Below, piece after piece: positions 36,601 through 46,711 of a stretch of DNA of 64,000 bases (position 1 is the first letter of the stretch; each line of letters opens with the position of its first letter). The notes under the pieces were generated by a model. The model did not search any database. It saw only the letters and a program-made list of their open reading frames with translations, and was not told the DNA's origin. Source of the stretch: Opisthocomus hoazin (lineage: Eukaryota > Chordata > Aves > Opisthocomiformes > Opisthocomidae); NCBI RefSeq assembly GCF_030867145.1, contig NC_134422.1, positions 2,758,001 to 2,822,000 on the forward strand. Reading direction: 5' to 3'. Position numbers and translations under genes: made by a program.

Positions 36601-37674
36601 CTTACCCACTTGCAAAACAGCCATTTTGCCTGGCAATATCAGTATTAAGAATCTTTTAAACACTTTAGATCCTACTCAACATACAAAAATAAATATTGCA
36701 TACATGATTTCCGAGCAAAACAAGCAACACAGGTCACCGAAATACAGCTGTAGCTAGTAGCAGTCCATACTCCGCAGTGGGAGCGCATTAAATAAAATAA
36801 CTGAAGCTATTCAGGATCAAATCTCTCTTGTACTGTAGGACTGGGTGCCCAAATGAGAAGATGAGTAAAGCCCCAAAGCACCAGGAACCTGTTGGCTGAG
36901 CCAGCACCAGCATCTCCACCTGGACACCCACCAGCTCTCCATATACCTTCCTCCTCTCAAGAGAGGGTCAGAGGCCGCACACCCACCTCCCCGCTAATCA
37001 CGCTTCAGGAACAGAGTTTTTAGACTTTTTCTGGTTTGATTTATAAACCAAAGAGGTTTTCTGCGCGTCCCGGCGTGTGTTGTTACGGGGGTGGCTCTTC
37101 GTGCTGCCGGTGGACAACCTCGGAGGAAGCATCTGGGCGTGACGCTGGCCTGATCCAAGCTGCTGCTGCTCCCTTGGCCTCATCCCTTTGAGCTACCACT
37201 GCCTTGCCACGAGCTCCTGCGCTCTCCGAGAGAAGCAGGAGATGTGGGGAGACTGCAAAGACATCCTGGCTGTATCTTATTTACCGTATCTTCTCAAAAC
37301 AGGTTAATGAGACGCTGGGGTTAGTGCTGTGACAAATTATAACGTGAAAGTTTCAGAAGTGTAAGTGAGGATACTAGCAGCTGGCAGTGATATAGCACTT
37401 TTAAATAACATTTCTTCATGGAGAAAAGACAGACATTAAGAAAGGCGTATGCAGCGGTCTCAGCCGTGGATTCTGGGAACGTTTGGCATGAGTTTCTTCA
37501 GAAAACAGTAGAGAAACACGTGATGGTTTTCCCCCCTTCAAATGCGCCTGCATCGCAGTCTCGCTAGTTCATGGCAGACAAAAAATAAGGAGGAAAACCA
37601 GTCTTTCAAAGCCAACTCCAGAGCGCAGGCTCCGCAGGGAGAGGTTGAACGTTCCTGCCGATGTTGCGCCCAGC

Positions 37675-37878
37675 TCAGCTGTCCGGACCCGCCAGGCGCG
37701 GCAGCGTGACCCAGTGCTGGGACACCAACCCCAGCCAGAGACAGGCCGCTGTCAGCAGGACGGGACGCGAAAGCCTCTGCGCTGTGCTGAGCGGGGAGAG
37801 GGTTGTAAAGATGGCGTCTGTCGTGTTCCGCGGCAGGGGCAAGTTGCAGATGCTCCCTTCGCAGCAGGAGGTGCAGAT
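37675..37878 (-). CDS. LYPD6: LYPD6 last coding exon
   Basis: The acceptor, GGTTTCTTCCAG on minus, precedes 37,878. The exon encodes [20 protein letters not shown], then [10 protein letters not shown] and the hydrophobic stretch, ending in LAGPDS and TGA at 37,677-37,675 (67 codons plus stop). The exon is GC-rich at its 3' side. Confidence 0.93.
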   Translation of the reverse strand: MCTSCCEGSICNLPLPRNTTDAIFTTLSPLSTAQRLSRPVLLTAACLWLGLVSQHWVTLPRLAGPDS

Positions 37879-40800
37879 CTGGAAGAAACCAGGTTATAAC
37901 TTGATTACCACTGAAAATACCTCTAAGTAAAGACGTAAGGAATGTAGTAGGACATTTGCAAAGAAGCACAGTGGCCAGTTTGAGGGGTCCCCCTCCTCTC
38001 CCCCCTTTTTTCCCCTTCACACCCCCCTTTGTTTTCCTGAAATCCATCTACTTGGAGAACAATTTCACCTGTACAAGAATTAGCAGGCTGCCCAGGGCAG
38101 TGATGGGGTCACCATCCCTGGAGGGGTTCAAAAAACATGTGGATGTGGCACTTCGGGATGTGGTTTAGCAGGCATGGGGGTGTTGGGGTGATGGTTGGGC
38201 TTGATGATCTTAGAGGTCTTTTCCAACCTTAATGATCCTATGATTCTATGAACAGTACACGTTGGCTGGTGCAATGGACCAGCTGGACACATCCATTCCG
38301 AAGAGGTTATTTTCTGTTCTACCCCAAAGTAAACTGATTAAAAACCAGCCTTGTTTGGTTGAAGTGGAGCTCACAAGCCAGAACTCAAAGAAATCAATAT
38401 TTATTCATATAGAGGGGTTTTTTTGCTGCCTGTCACCTCGTGTGCTGTCACTGGAGTGGTGGACAAGTCCTGTGCCAGCCCATAAGGTCACGCAGCTCTG
38501 CCTTCTCCGGGCTCGGGAGGGCCAGTCGCAGTCCCCTGCCAGAGCATTCAGAGCAACAAGACCAAGGCGCCCGAGGCCAAGGGAGCGTAAAATTGTGTGC
38601 ACAAGAGAGACGGGGCTGCAGTGTGCCTGGCAGCTCAGAAAGCTCTTCTATTTTGACCTGTTGGAGAAGTCCAAAAAGGTCAACTATTGATCTTCAGAAA
38701 AATCTTTCATAAATAACTGTTTGATTCAGATATAAAACGTTTGCTCCAAAGGTTTCAGCGCTTTCCCCCGCCCGTTTCAGTAAGAAAACCAGGAGATGGT
38801 CAGCGAGCACCCATCGCAGAGCAGAGGGGACCAAACTGGGCGCAGTTCCTTCAGCCAGAAGGCAGCGGTTGGCTCCCCTGAGCTGCTGGCAGGAGAGTTA
38901 GTTAAAGAGATTATTCTTTTGTTATGGGAGAAGTTATTCCTTTGTTTCTGTAACAAATGGAAATGAGCTGGAGCTCATTAAGAAGAGACACAGATACACC
39001 CACTGAACCAGTCAGACTTGTGGTGGAAGCCAGAAGGATTCTTGTAAAAAAGTTTCATGTAGAAAAAAGGCAATTTTTATCTTATACCTTGTATTCTTCG
39101 TGCTTTATATATGTGCATCCCGTAGACAGACAGTCCTCTAACGGCACACAGCGTTTGGTGACGGATACACTTTCTCCAGTCACTTTCATCATGTGTTGAC
39201 TAAAGCAGTATCTTGTACCTAGAAAGACAGAAAAATGTGTTTACCTGTCAAATTGAAGTTTTTTTATAGTCTACAAATAGAAAGAAGTAAGAAAGAGGTC
39301 TTAGATTTTTTCAAATCTTGGGATTTTCTTTTTAAATAAAGAGAATTTCTATGTATTCATAGCAATACATAAATGTCACTACATACACACACCTACACTC
39401 CAAGCTCTGGTGCAAACCTGAGGTTTCAAAGTGCTCTGGAACACGGAGATTTGTTCCCAAAACTAATGTGGGTCTCTGTTACGGCTAGGGAAACACACGC
39501 ACGTTGGATAATGAAGTTATGGAGGGGAGGTTCAGATCAACACCCCAACTCTTGTGCACTGTTAGTTTTCTAGGAAATGTCTTTAAAAAAAGAAAGCATT
39601 CATAATACCTGTTTATGTCTGAAGGTAACTTTCATTTGTACAGGTTTAACTTTTAAAATTTGTAATTAAAATTACACATTGGAGATGCCTTTCCCTGTAT
39701 CCTAAGGGCACATGCAAGCTGTCCTTGCTGCTCGTGCTCCAATCCTGGCTGTCCCATGGCTCCTGTGTAGCCCAGAGAAGATCCTTCACCCTCTCTATCT
39801 CTCAGTTCCATCATCTATAAAATAATGCAAATACAGCAGCAAAACAGTTGGGAGGATTTGTGTATTCCTCAGCTTCCCAATCTTTGGAAAAGCCACCGTG
39901 AAATGGATTGTGTTCCTGCTATTCCCATCGCACCTTCTGCGCCCTTCTCCTGTGGGCTCCCTCACTCCCAAGGGAGACCCATCCTCCTCCTCCTTCCCCT
40001 TTTTTACGCCACTCCTCTAGTGACACTGGTAAAGCGCACAGAAAGTTCAAAGCAGAATGACTGACGACTGCTGTGGTTATCCTCAGGCGTAAAGGAATTT
40101 GGGTTTATTTCATGCTTTGGTCGTCAGAGGGAAGCTGAAGGTGCTGTTCCCCTTCCTAGCACTCCAAGATGAAAACACTGGATTTTCAACACAGGAAACA
40201 TGCCATTATATATTCCTCCTCCAAATTATACCTTGCTTCTTATTAACCAACATTATTACTAACAAAAATGTCGCTTTCACAGGGGAAAAAAGGAGTGTAT
40301 TTAATTTAAAGTGAACGTTCCCGTTCAGCCCTCGTCTCTGATGGGCAAAGCCCCGCATACTTCTCATGTTTGAGGCATTCGACAACAGCCGAGCGAGATT
40401 GCCGGCTGAACACGTTATTTCCTAGGCAATAAAACCCCTCAGACATCTGCCATATCTTTGACCTCCTCTTAACTCAAGTGTGATACCCACAGCAAGCAGA
40501 CTGAACTTATCACCGGCGGCTGGAGACGCCCGGTGTGCTGTCTTCCATCAAACCGGCCAGGGCTGCAGCACGCGGCTTTTAGTACATTTTCCAGGCTCTC
40601 CTGGCCCCAGGGGAGAAGCCCATGGGTTTACTCCAAGGGGAGCACTCTCTGCACTGAGGCTTTGAGCTTCTCCCAGGGCCTTGCCCCGAAGTGAATCTGG
40701 GCGTGCATCACCGGAGCGTTATTTCTCCTGCAATGGCTCGGTCTGTGCAGCGGAGCTCACTCCTGACAGGTCCCAGATGGAACAAATAGAGCTTCTAGCA

Positions 40801-43800
40801 CCCCATAACTCTTTTAAGGCTGTTTCATTCTTTCTCCCAGTTGGGTTTCTGGAAAATATTGTGCAATCATCTTGGAGATATGTCTTTTCCCCTGCACAGA
40901 GGGACCAGGCATGCCTGTCCTCGTAGAGCCATCGCTGATGGCTATCATCTTCTGCAAGGCAGGGCTGCGGTTACGGAATAAATCCACAATAAGCAACAAA
41001 ATCCACTCATTCAAATTAATATTAACTTTTGCGCTGCATTCCGGTCTGCCTCTCTCCTCAGAGAGAGCGTTGGTGACAGGCACTATGAGAAGGACTGGGC
41101 CAGAGGGCACCGGCAGAGCCCAGAGCAAAGCAGAGGTGGGGAGCATCACCGCGTCTAATCCACAACAACTGCTCTGCCGGCTGGAAGGACTCCAGCCCAA
41201 GACCGTGAAAAACATGGGCCCAATGCTACAAAAAATTTACCAAAAATAACAGAGCAATTTAGACATTGCAGCATCGAAGATGATGCTTCTAAGTACGGCG
41301 GTGCCTAAGGCAGGCAGCGTGCTGTGTGGCCCACAGGGTGAGGATGGGTCTCGGTGGCGTTGCACCAAAAGGCACTGATTTGTGTTTCCTAAATGTTGCA
41401 GTTCCAGAGCGTCTTTAAAGGCACTTGAAAGCCGAATGGACTGTGGTGCAATATTCACGCTGTCCAGCAACACGTTCCATTACAAAAGCATTTGGAAAGG
41501 AGATTGTCGCTCGATGTGATTATTTGGGGGATTTTCAGGGCTGTCGATTTACACCAGCCCCCGGCACGACAGGTGACACTGTCAAGTCTTTTGCATTTTT
41601 CCTTTCTCTGGTGGAACTGTCTGGCAAAGACTGCATGATGTGCTTCACCTACGAAGTATCTCCAAACACCTCTATACTCAACAGACAGCCCCAGTCACGA
41701 CCTGCCAGGAGCAGGGCTGACTTCCTCCAGCATCACCCAACGGCTGAACCACACGTTCTCCATGGGGTCCACCTCATGGGAACCCTTCTCTACCCTTAAA
41801 AGGGGCACGAATGAAGAAACCAGCCATTGAAACCAGAAGGCATGGTGCAGACAGACAGCCAGGCTGAATTTAAGCAAACCAGACCCGCACATTGAGACCC
41901 AGAAAGGCTGATACACATTTCCAGTAGGAGAAAGTTGTCCTCTCTGCTTTAAACTGAGTAGGGAAACACTGAATCTAGTATTTCAAAGGCCCCAGAGGAA
42001 CCCATTGACTTTTGAGAGCCGGTTTCCCAAAACGCAGCCTCTAACAGCACTTCCAGGTGCCACCTGCAGCATCTGGAACATCACCATGGGGGTGGTGCCC
42101 ATCATCGAGATGTCAGCCCGCCCACAGGCTGTCCAAAAATAGAGCACTGGCAGTATTTTGAGTGCGGTGTTTCCGTACAAATTAGATCACTAACACAGTT
42201 TCTGCTTGAGCTGAAGCTAATAAATAACAGAAAACGAGGTTAATGCCCAGCAGGAGGCCTGCCTTCTAGGAAGTGCTGTTTCTAGTCTCTGGTCAATACA
42301 GGGATTCATGGCTTTACTCTCCATTACAATGAATTACATTATACACAAAATGTGGTTCCCTTCAAGTCCTGCACTATAGTTAATGAAACTCTTTTGTTTT
42401 GCTTGGTTTTAATAGTATTCTGTCTTTAAAAAAAAAAAAAAAGGGAAAAAAAAAGATAAAAAGTAATAGCAAATACCAGGATGGGGTTTTCTCATTTTCT
42501 CCCCACACTTACGCCAAGCAAACCAACAAGGGTCTGGATCACTGCAACGCGGATTGGCAACGCCGTCAGCGCATCGCTCCGACTCCCAGAGATAAGGTAA
42601 TTCCCCCAGAGCACGCCTGGAGTCACGCCTCAAACCCGAGGCTGCGTTTCTGCGGCTTCCTTTCACGAACTCAAAATCATAGTTGAAAATTAAAGCGACA
42701 AAGAAAAAAGCTGGCTTAATAAAAGCTTTCTGGTGTGGAAGTGTGTTGGACGTAAAGATAAGAGACGCTGACAAACGCCGTCAGGGAAGAGGCATCCCAA
42801 AGCACCGGCTGATTTCTGCAGAGTGGGGAGCAATGACATTATCAGCTTTGCCTCCACTGCAACTGAAGAAGGACAGAGCATTTAAGCCACGGTGCCTGTC
42901 CTCTTTCCCCAGTTCCCCACGCCTCGGAAATACAGTGACTGCTGACTCAGCAGTTACCCCTTCGCGGTCGCTGTCGCACCAGCAGCGAGGGGCTGGGGGC
43001 TGGAGCATGGCTCTGCCGGGGCAGCCCGGGCACTAACACGCTCTGCCTGGAGTAAAGCACTATTGAATCCCTCCGTCTGAAGGAGATACAAAGCCCTCTG
43101 TGCTGAAGACTCAAGGTGGACTCAGATTTCCAGCGAGCCCCTTCTTGTGGCTAAAAGCCTCTCTTTACTACGTGAACGTACAGCGGGCGGGCGTACCAGC
43201 AGGCAGGAGGGCTGGTGGCTGTAACGAGCAGCTCTGGTCTGGGTGAACACAGCCGATCAGTTACAGATGCACCAAAGCATGGCTTTCCCCTCCCCTAAAC
43301 AGCCATGAAGTACGAAGTTGGCTTTCCAGGATTATATTATATTTATATTATATTATATTATATTATATTATATTATATTATATTATATTATATTATATGT
43401 ATATTATATTATTATAAATATATTATATTTTATGTATATTATATTATTATAAATATATAAATATATTATATTATTACATATAAATATATAAATATTATTA
43501 TATTATATTAGTATTATAAATGCTTATAAATATCTCAAGGGTGGGTGTCAGGAGGATGGGGCCAGACTCTTTCCAGTGGTGCCCAGCGACAGGACAAGGG
43601 GCAATGGGCACAAACTGAAGCAGAGGAAGCTCCAGCTGAACATGAGGAAGAACTTCTTCCCTCTGAGGGTGACGGAGCCCTGGCCCAGGCTGCCCAGGGA
43701 GGCTGTGGAGTCTCCTTCTCTGGAGATATTCCAGCCCCGCCTGGACGCGGTGCTGTGCAGCCTGCTCTGGGTGACCCTGCTTGGGCAGGGGGTTGGGCTG

Positions 43801-46668
43801 GGTGACCCACAGAGGTCCCTTCCAACCCCAAACATTCTGTGAGTCTGTGATTAGCGTATCTTTTTTTGGTCAAGTCATTTCTGCTGGTTATTGCTACAGG
43901 CAGATCTCGGAGTCATGCCTCTCTCCTTGCACAGCGATCTACAGGTAACGCCGTCCTTAGTCATCTAGACACCGCCTGCCCCTGTCAAAGCAGGGAGCGC
44001 CCGCCACCATTGGTCTCATCTGATGCCAGCCAGCCTGATCTCGTTTTATCATTGTTGGTGTTGTGATGGTTTGAGCTCAAAGCAAATAAATCCTCCGACA
44101 GCTAACGCGCTCTGACACAGACTGCAAACACAGCTGGTTCGTCCCTGCAGTGCAGGTTATGGTCTTCCTCTTTCCAAAATAAATATTTTTGGAAGGCACA
44201 TGTGATGTCCCGCAACAGACTGCAGACGTCCTGGATAGATGCTGAACAGCGTTGCTGAGCCTACGGGAAGCACCACGGGAGCGGTGAGCCCCGGCAGCAT
44301 CCCATTGCCGTGACGGTTCCCACGCTGGTGAGAACACAGCCCACATCCCACCTGTGTCCAGGGCTTCGTCAGGGGCTGTGGACCATCTTAATGTCTTGTG
44401 AACATCTCAGGAAGTGGTAGGGGAGCGGGAGATCTGAGGATCTTGCTGGTGCCTGGGTCTGATATTTGGGAGCCTGTGTCCTTTGGCCCTGTGTGAGCTG
44501 TTCCCAGTTTCAAACTCCGATGGGAGTTATGCTCCCAATATACTGAAAATATCTTGATGCTGGCCAAAAAGAGGCCATCTCAGCTGCCCTGAAGCCTGGG
44601 CTTGTGCCACAGGGGAGGGAAGCAAACAAAGCAAGAACCAGTCCCATATTCACCAGTAAGAGAAATACAACCCTAAAACAAACATCAGCCTGATTTAATT
44701 TCCAGCTGAGCTAGAGGTGTACAGGGAATAGATTAAAGTCCTGAACTTCACCCACCGCAAAGAGATAGAAAAGCTTAAAGGATTACTCGTATCGCTTACA
44801 CATCTTTCTTGTTGAGGAGGCTTACAAGCAGGAGCAGCGATCACCAGCATCCGAGTACGCGGAAGGAATAATGGGGGCTCAGTGCTGTCCCTGTGGCGGG
44901 GACAGTGAGTGGTTGTCATAAGGTGGGTTGAAATTAAATGCTAACATGCTGCTGGTTACCTCTTGGACAATAGACATCTGGAGCCCATCGGTTGCATTCG
45001 TAATTATCTGCTGCCTTCTCGCAGGTGAAACATTTAAATCCGTGAGGATACGGTGTGGCTGAAAGGAACAGACAATATTCAGTTAAAATGAGCCAATTAA
45101 TCCGGTTCTACTTTGCTTTTCAGAGGCACACAGCAGCATTTGTTCTCTTTAGACATATCTGTCTGCAGGTATGCCTGTCAGCTTCATCAAGTAGGTCCCG
45201 ATTTGTAAAACCCCTATGACCAATAGCAATGTGGGAAAGGCACGTACAGATACAATAAGGACTCAGTTCAACCGTGTTTGCCTAGCAAAGGTGCCCACTG
45301 CTGACTTCAAAGGGAGTTAACGCGAGCAAGGAGTACTATTCTCTTGGTATCAGAGCTCACATCCAACACTGCTACTTTATCAGTGCTGATAACAAAATAT
45401 CAGATGGATTAAAATACTTCTGGAGACTGTCCCACCAAGGAAACAAGCTACCCCTTTTGAAGGTGGGCTGATGTCCCCAAAGGAAAGAAAAATCGATTTG
45501 CTGAACCTCTAGTTTTTCACAGCAGACTCCATCCTAATTTATCTCGCCAAACAAAGAGCGTAACTTCTTAAGTGGTCTCCTGGCAGGGCTTCTTGTAGCA
45601 CATTCAATACATCTTCAAGATGTTTCCACCTTCTCAGTAGCCAAACAGTGAACAGGTCATGTTTATCTCCACAGAGCAAAGTAAGCTGAACCTCTGTAGG
45701 TCTCACCTCTCCCTCCTCTTCACCTCCTCCCCTTACCCATCAGCTCCGGGCCAGACCCTGCTCAGGTAGGAGAGGTGAAGCAAGAAGCAGTCGTTGTTTC
45801 CCTGGGCTTCTCTGGGTAAATGCAAGCAAGTCACCCGGGAACATCTCTGGTGGGGCTGGTGGTGCTCTCAAGGAGCAGCTTGGGGTGGGACAACACAACA
45901 GCACTAATTAAATCCACCCCTCTCACCCTGGACCTCTAGAAGGTCATGGTTACAGCATAAAACATCTTGCTTGTACAGAACATAAATTTTTCAGCCAAAT
46001 TCGGAAAGGCGGTGAGTTTTCTCTGGGAATAGATAGCAGGCACGGCTCTGCAAGTGCTCTCTTCTTCTACAATTAGACAAGCTTGTATCTGATAAAGTGA
46101 CCAGACCAGTGAAAGGAGAGCCCGTGGAAGATGTAAAGACCCGTAACTTTGCTATATCGCGGCGTCAGGGAGTTACTGAAATAAAGCCAGGAGAGGAGCA
46201 GTTGGTGCCGCAGCTGCGAACGCTTGCGTTTGGCCCTTGCTCACAGGTATCGATGCGCTCGGGCAAACTGCGTGGCTGTGGGGCTTGGTCTCATGGCCAG
46301 AGAGATTACTGAGGAACAGAAAACAGTGAGCAAAAAGCTCCTGACACGCTCAGCAACTGCCTGCAACACTGTCTGGCCTTTAATCCCTTTGGGAAGCGAC
46401 GGTCTGGTTTTACATCATGAGTACTGGGGACATTTATTTAATCTTTGCTCAGCTCTCAGCTAAAGGATGATGTTTCTGCTGCCTTAACACACGTTCACCC
46501 TCCTCCTTACCCCGCACCGTGGCTTTGCAGCCCGCGCGAAGGTGGCTTACTGGAAGGGTGGAGGTAGACGATGTCCTTCACGGTGAAGTCCCTGGGCTGC
46601 ACGGCCGGCAGGCAGCCTGCCAGGAGGCTGAGCAGCAGCACCGGTGCCGGCGTGGGCTGCCAGGCCAT
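37675..46668 (-). CDS. LYPD6: LYPD6, Ly6/PLAUR domain-containing protein 6 (4 coding exons)
   Basis: Coding exons on minus, in order: 46,668-46,551; 45,058-44,960; 39,218-39,088; 37,878-37,675. Introns are GT-AG, phases agree, and the joined frame has 183 codons. Residues 1-22 form a signal peptide ([20 protein letters not shown]), followed by [15 protein letters not shown] cysteine-rich three-finger LU domain follows, from [20 protein letters not shown] to the terminal CCEGSICN hallmark. An N-glycosylation site (NTT) and a C-terminal hydrophobic stretch (about [14 protein letters not shown]) suggest a GPI-anchor signal. The family acts at the cell surface, boosting Wnt signalling through LRP6 and modulating nicotinic receptors. 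I prefer LYPD6 to LYPD6B because of CNLPLPRN and TPYP, and because it adjoins MMADHC. Odd points are a changed NxI-like tripeptide and a 15-residue hydrophilic tail (see findings). Confidence 0.93.
38084..38250 (+). mobile_element. CR1 LINE 3' fragment in LYPD6 last intron
   Basis: Stretches seen: aggctgcccagggcagtgat, ccatccctggaggggttc, ttcgggatgtggtttagcag, tgatcttagaggtcttttcc, and a tail of gatcctatgattctatg. It belongs to the same subfamily as 12,318-12,567 and is antisense to LYPD6. Confidence 0.92.
39088..39218 (-). CDS. LYPD6: LYPD6 third coding exon
   Basis: 131 nt. Acceptor CTTTCTAG|GT and donor AAG|GTATAAG on minus. It completes a Gly codon and encodes [20 protein letters not shown], then [14 protein letters not shown] and YIKHEEYK. 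This is the central part of the LU domain. Confidence 0.95.
42428..42454 (+). repeat. Poly(A) runs
   Basis: 15 A, GGG, then 9 A. No flanking retroposon body was recognised, so it is listed as simple sequence. Confidence 0.85.
43331..43516. repeat. TATTA pentanucleotide microsatellite with degraded AT-rich continuation
   Basis: About 14 nearly perfect TATTA units run from 43,331 to about 43,397. Imperfect TATAT/ATTATAAA sequence then continues to the 5' edge of the CR1 copy at about 43,517. Length is likely to vary between individuals. Confidence 0.95.
43517..43850 (+). mobile_element. CR1 LINE, 5'-truncated, inserted at the end of an AT microsatellite
   Basis: It begins aaatgcttataaatatctc, then gggtgggtgtcaggaggatgggg, through the [17 protein letters not shown] and [20 protein letters not shown] coding region, and ends cattctgtgagtctgtgatt. 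It is closely similar to the 11 kb, 30 kb and 32 kb copies and is antisense to LYPD6. Confidence 0.94.
44960..45058 (-). CDS. LYPD6: LYPD6 second coding exon
   Basis: 99 nt. Acceptor TTCCTTTCAG|CC and donor AGAG|GTAACC on minus. It completes a Thr codon and encodes [20 protein letters not shown], then [12 protein letters not shown] and one base of Gly. This is the first finger of the LU domain. Confidence 0.95.
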
Positions 46669-46711
46669 CGCCGGGCGAGGACGTACTCATGCGGCAGCCG
46701 AAAAACCTCAC
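46551..46711 (-). CDS. LYPD6: LYPD6 first coding exon (start codon at 46,668-46,666)
   Basis: Acceptor CTGTTGCCCAG before 46,711 and donor CCA|GTAAGC after 46,551, read on minus. The exon holds 43 nt of 5' UTR and 118 coding nt: the signal peptide and [15 protein letters not shown] chose this ATG for its strong context (G at -3 and +4) and because it opens a signal peptide. An upstream ATG at 46,690-46,688 is out of frame and in weak context. Confidence 0.93.

Larger units (their letters stand above)
33885..37674 (-). other. LYPD6: Candidate LYPD6 3' UTR
   Basis: No gene is recognised between the LYPD6 stop codon and the poly(A) signal at 33,901-33,906, so this stretch is the likely 3' UTR (about 3.8 kb). 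Earlier AATAAA sites on the minus strand at about 36,506 and 34,608 could give shorter forms. It includes a CR1 fragment (34,391-34,602) in the sense direction of the transcript and an AT-rich block at about 36,300-36,780. The full extent is inferred, not proven. Confidence 0.5.
39219..44959 (-). other. LYPD6: LYPD6 intron between second and third coding exons
   Basis: A 5.7 kb intron. It contains A-rich runs at 42,428-42,454, a TATTA-type microsatellite at 43,331 and a CR1 copy at 43,517. The frames inside (for example 40,814-41,215 on minus, 133 codons) have no recognisable domain. Confidence 0.8.
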
